DNA from: Nonlabens tegetincola
GTDB lineage: Bacteria; Bacteroidota; Bacteroidia; Flavobacteriales; Flavobacteriaceae
DNA length: 64,000 nucleotides
Reading direction: 5' to 3'
Assembly: GCF_002954355.1 (NCBI RefSeq)
Contig: NZ_MQVV01000010.1
Span: 372,001 to 436,000 of the forward strand
Position 1 is the first letter of the stretch. Each line of letters starts with the position of its first letter. The notes below the pieces were generated by a model. That model ran no database searches and was not told the DNA's origin. It saw only the letters and a list, made by a program, of their open reading frames with translations. Both the position numbers and the translations under genes were made by a program. Below, one piece after another: positions 46,223-55,490 of this stretch.

Positions 46223-47128
46223 TTATCCATTAAGAGCAACTACACGATCAATTTTACCAGGAATCATCTCTTTAAGCATCGTTTCAATTCCATTTTTTAA
46301 GGTAATAGTAGATGATGGACAACCGCTACAAGCACCTTGTAGAATAACGCTTACCTCTTTGGTATTTTCATTGTAGTTTTCAAAAGCAATATTACCACCA
46401 TCACCAGCAACAGCAGGTTTAATGTACTCGTCTAGTATCTCCACAATTTTTTGAGAGATGTCATCTAAATTTTCAAAAACTTTTTGATTTTCTTCGGGCT
46501 CCTTACTTTTCTCAATAGCTTTTGATTCATGATTGCTAGTACCTATTTCTAGACCATTTTCCATGGATTCTTTTATCATGGAACGCAACTCATTACTTAC
46601 TTCATTCCAATCTATAATATCGTGTTTAAGAATGGAGATGTAATTTTCAGAAACATATAATTCCTTTACAAAGGAAAACTCGAATAATTTTCTAGCTAGG
46701 CTTCCGGTTTGAGTATCGCCTATTGATTTAAATTCAATAGGTTTTACTACAAGCTTTTTATTTGCCACAAATTTCATGGCATTAGGATTAGGTGTTGACT
46801 CCGCGTAAACCGTTACTGGAATCTTCTTTGTTTTTGATTCTTCAGTTAGTAAAGGTTTGTCGCTATTGAGGTAGGTTTCAATTTGAGTAGCAACCTCTTG
46901 CTGTACATCAGTCCATTGTACTATATCATATCGTTCAATGGCTATGAAATTTTGTGCTATATATACTGTTTTTACAAAAGGTAAGTAGAACAATTGTTGT
47001 GCAAGTGGCGATGGTTTTGCCTCGTCTATATTTTTAAATTCGTAGCTGTTGTTTTTTACTAAAAACTGACTGCTTTCAAACTTTACAATAGCCTCATTTG
47101 CAGTAGGTACGATTTCAATTTTATGCAT
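46223..47128 (-). CDS. NifU-type Fe-S scaffold protein with two Nfu N-terminal domains
   Basis: 301 aa from ATG 47128 (MHKIEIVPT); the open frame further upstream to 47179 is not needed. It contains two tandem Nfu_N domains (about 1-90 and 100-195; TANEAIVKFESSQ and TPNPNAMKFVANKKL, each followed by LARKLF/LAQQLF and a final V..W) and a C-terminal NifU domain with the cluster ligands in GACSGCPSST. It assembles or carries Fe-S clusters. The duplicated N-domain is common in Bacteroidota. Confidence 0.9.
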   Translation of the reverse strand: MHKIEIVPTANEAIVKFESSQFLVKNNSYEFKNIDEAKPSPLAQQLFYLPFVKTVYIAQNFIAIERYDIVQWTDVQQEVATQIETYLNSDKPLLTEESKTKKIPVTVYAESTPNPNAMKFVANKKLVVKPIEFKSIGDTQTGSLARKLFEFSFVKELYVSENYISILKHDIIDWNEVSNELRSMIKESMENGLEIGTSNHESKAIEKSKEPEENQKVFENLDDISQKIVEILDEYIKPAVAGDGGNIAFENYNENTKEVSVILQGACSGCPSSTITLKNGIETMLKEMIPGKIDRVVALNG

Positions 47129-47369
47129 TGTGAAATTTTTGAACAAAGATAGTTGGTTTCTTAGTTTAAAGCAGTTCAAACAATCAGAACATTTTATAGA
47201 GGACTATAGGAATTTGATACTCGATGAAATACTCGAACTAGCTGTTGAATAAAACCTATCTCTAGAGAATTTATTATATATTTACGCCTGTTTGAAAAAA
47301 ACCAACAAGTTTTGTTTTAAAACAAATCTAATTTTCAAACGTTTAGGAAAATAGACTATTATCTACCGC

Positions 47370-48371
47370 ATGAAAAAGATACTTTTAACACTAGCAGTTG
47401 TTCTAGGAATACAATGTGTGACAGCTCAAGAAGGTGTACCTGTTTACTTAGATTATTTAACCGATAATTATTATTTATTACACCCATCAATGGCTGGTGC
47501 AGCGGCTTGTGGAAAGGTACGTGGTACCGTTAGACAGCAATGGTTTGATCAATCAGACGCACCTAACTTACAAACCCTTTCATTTAACACTGGAGTAGGA
47601 GAAAACAGTGGTGTAGGAGCGATTTTATTTAATGACCGTAATGGTTACCATTCACAAACTGGAGCTTACTTATCTTATGCATACCACTTACAAGTAGGTG
47701 GTGGATATGAAGATTTAAATAGATTATCTTTTGGTATAAACGCTGGTATGGTTCAAAGTCGTCTAGATGAATCTGAATTTGATTTAACTGATTTTGATCC
47801 TATTATAACAGGCGTTTTGCGTAGTGACAGTTACTGGAATATCGATATAGGAGCTTCCTATTTTTTCAAAGAATTTTATGCTCACTTTACAGTAAAGAAT
47901 GCTCTTTTCCAAAATCGTGATCTTTTTAGTCGTGAATTTGAAAGTACAAATCAAAGACGTTACATAGCTACATTGGGTTATTTATTTGCACCTAGAAATA
48001 GTAAGTGGCAATGGGAACCATCTGTATTATATCAAAGAACTGATAGAACAGCTGAGCAGTTCATGGATTTCAACGCAAAGGCATATTATGATTTAAATGA
48101 TACTAGTGTCTTATATCTAGGTTTATCTTACCGTCAAAGTTTTGATGGTGCAGAATATTTAGACGGTAATAGTGTACAAGAACAAAACTTGAGTTTACTT
48201 TCTCCAATATTAGGGGCGAAAATAGATAACTTCACTATTGCTTATACCTACAGCTACCAATTTGGAGATATACGATTTGATAGTGGTGGTTTTCACCAAA
48301 TTACATTAGGAATTGATTTCTTATGTCGTAAAGACAGATGGAGTTGTAACTGTCCTGCTGTAAACCTATAA
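47370..48371 (+). CDS. PorP/SprF family type IX secretion membrane protein
   Basis: 333 aa outer-membrane beta-barrel with signal peptide MKKILLTLAVVLGIQCVTAQ. Characteristic segments are LTDNYYLLHPSMAGAAACGKVRGTVRQQW (the PorP/SprF N-terminal block), GAILFNDRNGYHSQTGAYLSYAYHL and a C-terminal TIAYTYSYQFGDI. The family works with the type IX secretion system, often attaching gliding adhesins. It stands alone here, with its own terminator at 48392-48417. Confidence 0.88.
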   Translation: MKKILLTLAVVLGIQCVTAQEGVPVYLDYLTDNYYLLHPSMAGAAACGKVRGTVRQQWFDQSDAPNLQTLSFNTGVGENSGVGAILFNDRNGYHSQTGAYLSYAYHLQVGGGYEDLNRLSFGINAGMVQSRLDESEFDLTDFDPIITGVLRSDSYWNIDIGASYFFKEFYAHFTVKNALFQNRDLFSREFESTNQRRYIATLGYLFAPRNSKWQWEPSVLYQRTDRTAEQFMDFNAKAYYDLNDTSVLYLGLSYRQSFDGAEYLDGNSVQEQNLSLLSPILGAKIDNFTIAYTYSYQFGDIRFDSGGFHQITLGIDFLCRKDRWSCNCPAVNL

Positions 48372-48391
48372 ACCAACTTTATTTTATTATT

Positions 48392-48417
48392 AAGGCAGCT
48401 GCAAAGCTGCCTTTTTT
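48392..48417 (+). terminator. Terminator after the PorP/SprF gene
   Basis: A 9-bp perfect stem AAGGCAGCT (48392-48400) / AGCTGCCTT (48405-48413) with loop GCAA and a T6 tract. Confidence 0.9.
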
Positions 48418-48429
48418 AATTAAATCAAG

Positions 48430-48969
48430 ATGAGAAAATTACTTAATGAAGAGCTAGATAGGTTAGATGTTGATGCCTATAAAAACAGCGACAAAACACC
48501 CATTACGATTGTTTTAGATAACATACGTAGTCTTAATAATATAGGAAGCGTTTTTAGAACAGCCGATTGTTATCGTGTCGAGAAAATAATATTATGTGGT
48601 ATAACAGCCCAACCACCGCATAGGGATATTAGAAAGACAGCTCTAGGCGCAACAGAATCTATTGAATGGCAATATGTAGAGGATACCTTAAAAGCACTAG
48701 AAAATCTAAAAAATAATCAATACCACTTGTGTGCTATAGAACAAGCCGAAAACAGTACCAGCTTGTATCATTTTAAACCTGAGAAAGGACAAAAACTAGC
48801 CGTTGTATTTGGGAACGAGGTTAAAGGAGTACAGCAGCAAGTTGTAGACTATTGCGATACGATTATTGAGTTACAGCAATTCGGGACAAAACACAGTCTA
48901 AACATTTCAGTTTGTGCAGGAATTGTGATTTATGACCTTTTCAATAAAGTAAGTTCACTTAGGAGTTGA
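48430..48969 (+). CDS. SpoU/TrmH-family RNA 2'-O-methyltransferase
   Basis: 179 aa SPOUT enzyme with the three motifs: NIRSLNNIGSVFRTAD (motif 1), AVVFGNEVKGV (motif 2) and SLNISVCAGIVIYDL (motif 3). It uses SAM to methylate a ribose in tRNA or rRNA; the target base cannot be told from sequence. The 3' end overlaps the convergent folK-dNK gene by 11 bases. Confidence 0.9.
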   Translation: MRKLLNEELDRLDVDAYKNSDKTPITIVLDNIRSLNNIGSVFRTADCYRVEKIILCGITAQPPHRDIRKTALGATESIEWQYVEDTLKALENLKNNQYHLCAIEQAENSTSLYHFKPEKGQKLAVVFGNEVKGVQQQVVDYCDTIIELQQFGTKHSLNISVCAGIVIYDLFNKVSSLRS

Positions 48970-50095
48970 TTTGATCCAGTATTGTGATGTAATCCTCATG
49001 CTTATTGACAAAATCAAGTTCAGTTACATCAATAACTTTGATTTTTAAACTGTCTTGCGTTTTGATAAAATCTGCATATCCTTTCTGGATTTCCATTAGA
49101 TATTCAGTTTGAATATCTTGTTCATATTCACGACCTCTTTTCTTAATGTTATCCAGTAAACGCTCCTCAGTTTGGTACAAATAGATGTACAATTCTGGTT
49201 TGACGAGCTCTTTATACATCATGTAAAACAGTCGTTTGTATAAAGTATATTCCTCTTCTGATAATGTTATTTTACTAAAGATAAGTGACTTTACCACGTA
49301 GTAATCAGCTACCGTGAATTCTTTAAAAAGATCCTGTTGACCTATTTCATCATGTAGTTGCTGGTAGCGATCAGCTAGGAATGACATTTCTAGTGAAAAA
49401 GCATAACGTTCTTGTTCTTTATAAAACAAGGGCAAAAAAGGATTATCGGCAAATCGTTCAAGAACTTCCTTTCCCGTAAAATCTTCACCTATTTTATGTG
49501 TTAAACTAGTTTTTCCTGACCCAATATTTCCTTCAATGGCAATGAAATTATGGCGTTGAATGGGATATCGTTTTCGCGAAAGCGTAATTTCAACATCATC
49601 CACAGGTTCTAATGGCTCCATTTTAGATGCAATATTACCTATGTGAATGGTTTCGTTTTCTATTTCCCATTCTTTGCAGAAATCCAATAAGGGTAATACA
49701 ACAAAATTCCGTTCTTGCCAATGTTTATGGGGAATATCAAGCCTTTCTGACTGGAATTGGATGTTATCATAAAAAATGATATCCAGATCGATAGGGCGAC
49801 TCTCATAATGATCTGTGACCTTAACCGATCGACCCATTTCACTTTCAATATTTTTAAGCTTATCAAGTACATCTTGCGGTGTGTAAATAGTGTGAATTAG
49901 AAGAACCGTATTATAAAAATCAGGTCCATCAAATCCAAAACTTTGGCTTGCATACACTTTTCCAGCCTTAATGATTAAACCAATTTTGGTTTCAATAAGT
50001 CGTGTAGCGCGTTCTATTTGGTTTTTTTTATCACCTAGGTTTGTGCCTAACGCTATGATTACCTTATGATTGCCTATTTTTGAGATGCCTATAAT
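48959..50095 (-). CDS. folK: Fusion: HPPK (FolK) with a deoxynucleoside kinase domain; no ATG start
   Basis: Two-domain protein. The N-terminal HPPK transfers pyrophosphate to 6-hydroxymethyl-dihydropterin in folate synthesis (ALGTNLGD, SFGFDGPDFYN, RPIDLDIIFYD). The C-terminal dNK has the P-loop GNIGSGKTS and GREYEQDI. The only ordinary start is GTG 49957, but the frame continues upstream through KVIIALGTNLGD, the essential first strand and Gly motif of FolK, so the protein begins near ATT 50095 or ATC 50086. No ATG, GTG or TTG is in frame there. A one-mismatch palindrome copy (49569-49584) lies in the linker, read TLSRKR. Confidence 0.88.
   Translation of the reverse strand: MIGISKIGNHKVIIALGTNLGDKKNQIERATRLIETKIGLIIKAGKVYASQSFGFDGPDFYNTVLLIHTIYTPQDVLDKLKNIESEMGRSVKVTDHYESRPIDLDIIFYDNIQFQSERLDIPHKHWQERNFVVLPLLDFCKEWEIENETIHIGNIASKMEPLEPVDDVEITLSRKRYPIQRHNFIAIEGNIGSGKTSLTHKIGEDFTGKEVLERFADNPFLPLFYKEQERYAFSLEMSFLADRYQQLHDEIGQQDLFKEFTVADYYVVKSLIFSKITLSEEEYTLYKRLFYMMYKELVKPELYIYLYQTEERLLDNIKKRGREYEQDIQTEYLMEIQKGYADFIKTQDSLKIKVIDVTELDFVNKHEDYITILDQINS
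49569..49584. repeat. Palindromic repeat, copy 11, one substitution
   Basis: CGTTTTCGCGAAAGCG: C3 to T on the plus strand. In folK-dNK (minus strand) it reads TLSRKR, and the change is a synonymous Lys codon change (AAG to AAA). Confidence 0.9.
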
Positions 50096-50149
50096 TTTAT
50101 CGCCAAATTAAGGAATATTTACTCGACCATAAACTACTTTTACACCTAT

Positions 50150-50848
50150 ATGAAAACACTTACTGGTAGGGATTTACGTCGAGCAAATCGTATCTATCTG
50201 GTTCTAGCAGCTTTATTTATTTGCTCCCTAGTCGTTTCAAATTTAATTTTTCAGAAGTTTTTTTATTGGAATCCATTTGGATGGTTCAATTTTGAGCTAT
50301 CTGTTGGGTTAATGCCGTATCCTGTTACTTTTTTGGTTACTGATTTAGTAAGTGAAATTTATGGTAAACGCAAGGCTAACGAATTGGTGCTAGCAGGAAT
50401 TTTTGCAAGTATTTTTAGTCTTATTATCATCTTTATTGCCGATGCTGCTCCTGCCGTAAAAGACAGCCCTATTCAAGATGTTGTCTTTACAAAAGTTTTT
50501 GGAGCTACTACAATCGCAGTTATTGCTAGTATGACGGCTTATTTGTGTGCTCAATTTGTAGATATTCAATTATATCATTTTTGGAAACGTCTTACTAAAG
50601 GGCGCATGTTATGGCTGCGTAACAATTTAAGTACGGTTTTTTCACAATTTGTTGACACACTGGCAGTTTTATTATTGCTATGTTCAACAGAGATAATTTC
50701 CTGGGACAATTTTATACCCTTTTTAATCTCAGGAGTATTATTTAAAATGTTAGTGGCCTTATTTGATACACCGTTGTTGTATTTAGGCGTAGGCATTTTT
50801 CAGCGTATGTTCAAACTTAAAATGGGAGAAGAAATTAAAGTCGATTGA
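50150..50848 (+). CDS. Queuosine precursor transporter (YhhQ/VUT family)
   Basis: 232 aa integral membrane protein with about six helices. Family motifs are PVTFLVTDLVSEIYGKRKANELVLAG and LWLRNNLSTVFSQFVDTLAV. It is predicted to import 7-cyano- or 7-aminomethyl-7-deazaguanine for queuosine in tRNA. The start ATG 50150 is divergent from folK-dNK. Its stop overlaps the start of the AsmA gene by 4 bases (ATGA). Confidence 0.9.
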   Translation: MKTLTGRDLRRANRIYLVLAALFICSLVVSNLIFQKFFYWNPFGWFNFELSVGLMPYPVTFLVTDLVSEIYGKRKANELVLAGIFASIFSLIIIFIADAAPAVKDSPIQDVVFTKVFGATTIAVIASMTAYLCAQFVDIQLYHFWKRLTKGRMLWLRNNLSTVFSQFVDTLAVLLLLCSTEIISWDNFIPFLISGVLFKMLVALFDTPLLYLGVGIFQRMFKLKMGEEIKVD

Positions 50849-53580
50849 TGAAAAAAATATTGAAAATAGTAGGAGTATTTGTGCTCGCGGTTGTGGTGTT
50901 GTTAATAGCAGCTCCATTTCTATTGAAGGATCAAATTGCACAAGTGATCAAGGATAAACTCAACAACAGCCTTAATGCTCAGGTGGACTTTGCCGAGGTT
51001 GATTTAAGCTTATTCAGTGCATTTCCAGATGCCTCACTTAACTTAAAAAAACTTCAGGTAATCAATAAAGAGCCTTTTGTAGGTGATACATTGTTTTACA
51101 GTGACGCTATTAAATTGTCGTTACCCGTTATGGATTTATTCAATGAAGTCGGTGAGCCTATTGAAGTATATGAATTAACAATTGACGATGCTATAGCTAG
51201 ATTGAAGGTTAATGCAACAGGTGCCGCAAACTGGGATATTGCTGTTAGGGATTCCGCTTTCGCGAAAGCGGAAACGACACAAACACCTCAAGAAAACACA
51301 GGATTTGTATTTGACCTTAACCATTATGAAATTAATAATTCAAGTTTTTCTTATATCGATGAGGAGAGTAAGAATGTGTTGCTCCTTAATGACTTAAATC
51401 ATGAAGGTACGGGTGATTTTAGTTTAAATGAATCTACCTTACAAACCATCACAAATGCCAAGGTTACTTACGAGTTGGACGGTATAAAGTATGTTAATGA
51501 TCAAGATGTCTCACTAGTAGCTGATGTTCTCATGAACCTAGATGATCAACGTTATACTTTTAAAGAAAATGAAGCAAAGGTGAATGACTTATCACTGGAA
51601 TTAGACGGTTTTGTTGATTTAGAAGAAAATAGCACGCTCGTTGATCTTACATTTAAAACTCCAAGTTCTGATTTTAAAAACTTTTTTGCTCTTATTCCAC
51701 AAGAGTACCGTAGCAATTTAGAAGGCATAACAACAACAGGAGACTTTATTGTCAACGGGACTATAAACGGTGAGGTTACCGACGAATTAATTCCTAAAAT
51801 GGATATAAAAGTATCGTCGCAAAATGCATCATTCAAATATCCAGATTTACCACAAACAGTTCGTAATATTAATTTTAACGCAGCCTTACTTAATACTACT
51901 GGTAAGGTTGAGGATACTTATTTAAGTGTGCCTAGCGCAACTTTTAATCTTGCTGGTGAAACAGTAAGTGCCAAAGCACTGGTTACAAGACTTACGGAAA
52001 ATATGAAAGTGGACCTAGAGGCTCGTGGTATTATTGACCTTCTGAAATTACAACAAGCCATACCTTTTCCTGATAACACCTCATTGAATGGAATTTTAGA
52101 TTTAGACATTGCAACGGTGTTTGATATGGAAAGTGTAGAGAATGAACGCTATGCGAATATCCAAACCAAAGGACTGGCAAAACTTAGAGATTTCACCTAT
52201 CAAGGTGATGCGTTTAACCAATCCTTTGATGTAAGCACTGCTGTAATTAATATGAATAATAGTCGTGTAAAATTAGAAAGTTTTAATGCTAGAACAGGTA
52301 ATACAGATCTTAACGCATCGGGAACAATTAATAATTTAATTGGGTTTTTATTTGAAGATCAAAAGCTTAAAGGAAACTTCAAAGTATCGTCTGATCAATT
52401 TGATACTTCTGATTTCATGAGTACTACAACTGGTTCCAAAGAAGAAACTATTACAACAGAAAATAAAAGTGTCGCTACTACCAATAATGAGGCAATCAAA
52501 ATACCAGATTTTCTAGATGCTCAGTTGGATTTTAATGCTAATCGCGTGATTTATGATAATATCACGTTGAATGATGTGTCTGGAATCGCTATGGTAAGAG
52601 ATGAAACTTTGTTTTTAAACGATCTAAAAACAAAAGTTTTTAATGGTACCATCGGTCTAGACGGAACTGTTTCTACAAAAGGTACTACTCCTAAATTTAA
52701 GATGGCCTTAAATATGAATGAACTCGATATCGCACAATCGTTTCAGGGATTTGAAATGTTTCAAAAATTAGTACCGTTAATTAATGCATTTAAAGGGAAA
52801 CTAAATACCGATCTTGAAATACAAGGAGATTTGTCTAATGATCTTACTCCTGTTTTGACTACAATAGCTGGTGATGCATTTGCACAACTTTTAACCGATG
52901 ACGTTGATACTAGTCAAAATAAATTACTTAATCTACTGGATAATAAATTAGGTTTTATTGATGTAAACAATTTAAATCTAAGAGACATAACTACTAAACT
53001 TAAACTAAATAACGGAGCGGTAGAAATAGCACCTTTTGATTTTAATATTAAGGATATAAAAGTAGTTGCTAGTGGTAAGCACAGCTTGTCCAATTCAATG
53101 GATTATACCTTGAACTTAGAGGTTCCTGCAAAATATTTTGGTAAAGAAGGAGCTAGTTTACTATCAAAGTTAGAAAGTAAAGAAATAGATCAAATCACCG
53201 TACCTGTTCCAGTAAAATTAGGTGGTAGTATAAGCTCGCCTTCAGTAGATTTAAATCTTGATCTAGCGGTCAAAAATTTAACAAACCAAATTATTGAGAT
53301 TCAAAAGCAAAAGTTGAAGGATAAAGGCGAGGAAGCTGCCAATAACGCAATCAACGATATCTTACAAGGCAATAATCCACTGGATAACATTAAGGATGTT
53401 ATCAAAGGAGATAAAGGTCAAGTTAAAGACAGCACACAGACTACAAGTCCCGTTTCTTCAACCGCCGATTCTTTAAAGCAAAATACTAAAGACAAGGTTA
53501 AAGAGACTGCAGGTAATTTAATTAAAGATCTATTTGGTCGTAACAAGAAAAAGCCAGTTGATACTACCAAGGCTAAATAA
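50845..53580 (+). CDS. AsmA family protein
   Basis: 911 aa. N-terminal membrane helix (about 8-26), then an AsmA-like beta-rich region (DFAEVDLSLFSAFPDASLNLKKLQV; VDLTFKTPSSDFKNFFALIP) and the C-terminal AsmA_2 domain (GFIDVNNLNLRDITTKLKLNNGAVEIAPFDFNI). The charged K/D/T-rich tail ends in KKKPVDTTKAK. AsmA-like proteins act in envelope lipid transport. A palindrome copy (51255-51270) is read AFAKAE at the end of the first domain. Coupled to the transporter gene by 4 bases; ends at a long hairpin terminator. Confidence 0.88.
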   Translation: MMKKILKIVGVFVLAVVVLLIAAPFLLKDQIAQVIKDKLNNSLNAQVDFAEVDLSLFSAFPDASLNLKKLQVINKEPFVGDTLFYSDAIKLSLPVMDLFNEVGEPIEVYELTIDDAIARLKVNATGAANWDIAVRDSAFAKAETTQTPQENTGFVFDLNHYEINNSSFSYIDEESKNVLLLNDLNHEGTGDFSLNESTLQTITNAKVTYELDGIKYVNDQDVSLVADVLMNLDDQRYTFKENEAKVNDLSLELDGFVDLEENSTLVDLTFKTPSSDFKNFFALIPQEYRSNLEGITTTGDFIVNGTINGEVTDELIPKMDIKVSSQNASFKYPDLPQTVRNINFNAALLNTTGKVEDTYLSVPSATFNLAGETVSAKALVTRLTENMKVDLEARGIIDLLKLQQAIPFPDNTSLNGILDLDIATVFDMESVENERYANIQTKGLAKLRDFTYQGDAFNQSFDVSTAVINMNNSRVKLESFNARTGNTDLNASGTINNLIGFLFEDQKLKGNFKVSSDQFDTSDFMSTTTGSKEETITTENKSVATTNNEAIKIPDFLDAQLDFNANRVIYDNITLNDVSGIAMVRDETLFLNDLKTKVFNGTIGLDGTVSTKGTTPKFKMALNMNELDIAQSFQGFEMFQKLVPLINAFKGKLNTDLEIQGDLSNDLTPVLTTIAGDAFAQLLTDDVDTSQNKLLNLLDNKLGFIDVNNLNLRDITTKLKLNNGAVEIAPFDFNIKDIKVVASGKHSLSNSMDYTLNLEVPAKYFGKEGASLLSKLESKEIDQITVPVPVKLGGSISSPSVDLNLDLAVKNLTNQIIEIQKQKLKDKGEEAANNAINDILQGNNPLDNIKDVIKGDKGQVKDSTQTTSPVSSTADSLKQNTKDKVKETAGNLIKDLFGRNKKKPVDTTKAK
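51255..51270. repeat. Palindromic repeat, copy 12
   Basis: Exact copy in the AsmA-family gene, read AFAKA. Confidence 0.95.
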
Positions 53581-53581
53581 A

Positions 53582-53622
53582 AAAACCTCCTTTTAGAAAG
53601 ATGTTCTAAAAGGAGGTTTTTA
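53582..53622. terminator. Bidirectional terminator between convergent AsmA and DUF3078 genes
   Basis: A 17-bp perfect stem AAAACCTCCTTTTAGAA (53582-53598) pairs with 53604-53620 across a 5-base loop. It is flanked by A and T tracts, so it works on both strands. Confidence 0.92.
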
Positions 53623-53638
53623 ATAGTGGTTGTTATTA

Positions 53639-54529
53639 TTATAGCTTGTAGTTTAATCCTAAACCAAATACTTCACGTACTTGAAAAGCTCCTACTGCAT
53701 TATCATCGTAGATCGCTTGGAAAATTAAGTTTGCACTTAACCACTCGTTTACCTTCATGTTAACGTTTGCACTGTAATTGATATCAATGTTACCAGGATT
53801 TTCTAGGTAATTAGAATATAGGGCAAGAACGTTAGACATAGTTATGTTTTCTGCTATAGTAAAGTTATAGATACCATTAAGAGAAGCGCCAAACTCAAAT
53901 CTAGAGGAATCGCCAGCATCCACACCAAAATAATCGCCATCTACATAACCAGGAACACTTGTAAATGCATCGTCAACAAAAATAAATCTAGCTGTAGCAG
54001 GAGCGATGTTTACTTGTAAGTCATCGCTTTTTCTGTATAAGATACCAGGACCAAATGATAAATAACCTGGTGATAGAAATTTAGTAAATTCAGTACGAGT
54101 TTCATTTCCATCAACGTCCTCACCAAATCGGTATCCAGTTGTCCATTGAGATAAAAAGTTTAAAAAAGCAGAATAAGACCAGTTGCTTTCCTCTTTAATT
54201 TTATAACCGTAAACAGAGTTTAATTCAATACGGTCGTTGGTTTTTCTTGTAAATTCCTGATTATCCAGTTTTGTTATACCGTATTCTGCAATAATTTTAT
54301 TATCCCAGGTTGTACGTCCTTTCAAATAATTAAGGTCATAATTTACACCTAGGTTTAAAGAAATGTTTGAGGTACCACCACCAGTCCATTCTGCATTAAA
54401 GGCACTCTGGTTGAATAAAGCTTGGAAGTTACCACCTTTAGACCATCCTTCTTTAGGTGCGTCGTCATCTTGTGCGATTGCTGTAAATGAGGTTCCTAGA
54501 ACCGCAAGTAAAAGTAAAATTTTTTTCAT
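53639..54529 (-). CDS. DUF3078 outer-membrane-type protein
   Basis: 296 aa. Signal peptide MKKILLLLAVLGTSFTAIAQ. The sequence is a beta-barrel-like series of amphipathic strands with the DUF3078 signature WSKGGNFQALFNQSAFNAEWTGGG and the ending VFGLGLNYKL. Predicted outer-membrane protein of unknown function. It stands between a terminator and the SCO gene, on the minus strand. Confidence 0.87.
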   Translation of the reverse strand: MKKILLLLAVLGTSFTAIAQDDDAPKEGWSKGGNFQALFNQSAFNAEWTGGGTSNISLNLGVNYDLNYLKGRTTWDNKIIAEYGITKLDNQEFTRKTNDRIELNSVYGYKIKEESNWSYSAFLNFLSQWTTGYRFGEDVDGNETRTEFTKFLSPGYLSFGPGILYRKSDDLQVNIAPATARFIFVDDAFTSVPGYVDGDYFGVDAGDSSRFEFGASLNGIYNFTIAENITMSNVLALYSNYLENPGNIDINYSANVNMKVNEWLSANLIFQAIYDDNAVGAFQVREVFGLGLNYKL

Positions 54530-54587
54530 TAAACTTAATTTTTATGCGGCAAAGGTACATTTATCTGCTAGTGAGAGAAAAAAATAC

Positions 54588-55280
54588 TTAGTCTACTTCA
54601 TTTTTTCGTTCATATTCGTTTAAAAGTATATGAATGTCTTCGATCAGCAGTTTTACATCCTCAATACTTGTTCCGTCATAAGAGCGACCTCGCAATCTAC
54701 CTTGTTTGTCAATAAGTAAAAAGTTCTCTGTGTGCACCATGGCATATTCATCACCATATTTAGGTTGTTTAACTGCCATATAGGATTTTCTTGCTAGGTC
54801 ATAAATCTGTTTGCGATCTCCTGTAACTAAATTCCATTTTTCATCAATAACTCCTTTTTTGAGAGCATATTCTTTTAATACAGGAATGCTATCTCGTTCT
54901 GGTGTTACAGAATGGGATAAGATCATCACATCTTTATTGTTTTTAAATTCATCTTGTACCAACTTCATGTTTTTGGTCATCACTGGACAAATGGTAGGGC
55001 AAGTGGTAAAAAAGAAGTCTGCTACATAGATTTTTCCTTCGTAATCCTTTTCTGTAATAGTATCACCGTTTTGATTAACTAGCTCAAAAGGTGCGATAGT
55101 ATGATATTTTTTAACGAAAAGCTTGCTGTCATCCACCAGTGTTGGGTCAAAATCGTCGGGTTGTAGTACCGGTAGAGTTTTTACTGGAGTGAGTGCATAT
55201 TGAAAAGCAGCAAGAATTAGTGAGCACAACACAAATAAAAAGACAATGCGCCATTTGTTTTTAACGAGAAAATCTTTCAT
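54588..55280 (-). CDS. SCO family protein (second SCO locus)
   Basis: 230 aa from ATG 55280 (MKDFLVKNKWR). The open frame to 55310 would add 10 unlikely residues. N-terminal membrane anchor (about 10-27). The thioredoxin-like copper site is VADFFFTTCPTICPVMTKNM (C-x3-C), with His in MVHTENFLLIDKQG. Similar in role to the SCO at 36544-37245 but unlinked to the oxidase genes. It may serve CuA assembly or redox sensing. Confidence 0.9.
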   Translation of the reverse strand: MKDFLVKNKWRIVFLFVLCSLILAAFQYALTPVKTLPVLQPDDFDPTLVDDSKLFVKKYHTIAPFELVNQNGDTITEKDYEGKIYVADFFFTTCPTICPVMTKNMKLVQDEFKNNKDVMILSHSVTPERDSIPVLKEYALKKGVIDEKWNLVTGDRKQIYDLARKSYMAVKQPKYGDEYAMVHTENFLLIDKQGRLRGRSYDGTSIEDVKLLIEDIHILLNEYERKNEVD

Positions 55281-55377
55281 AATAGTTGTTTTTGCAAAGT
55301 TACTTACCAATCTTCACATTTAGTCCTTAGGAATACTAATACATTACTATTTAAGTGCTATTTGTGGTTGGTAATTA

Positions 55378-55393
55378 CGCTTTCGCGAAAGCG
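55378..55393. repeat. Palindromic repeat, copy 13
   Basis: Exact copy, intergenic, between the divergent SCO and rseP genes. Confidence 0.95.
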
Positions 55394-55490
55394 TGCTAAA
55401 TCGCAATTCTAAAATCATCCTAATTATCACATTGTATGACAGCTACTGTGGTTGATATGTCCTATTTTTGCGCCTTAACAAATTCAAAAT

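Noticed and set aside
55463-55470. TATTTTTG as a full promoter for rseP
   Set aside because: The -7 element fits, but the nearest TTG triplets are 8 and 28 bases away, outside the usual spacing, so no promoter feature was called.
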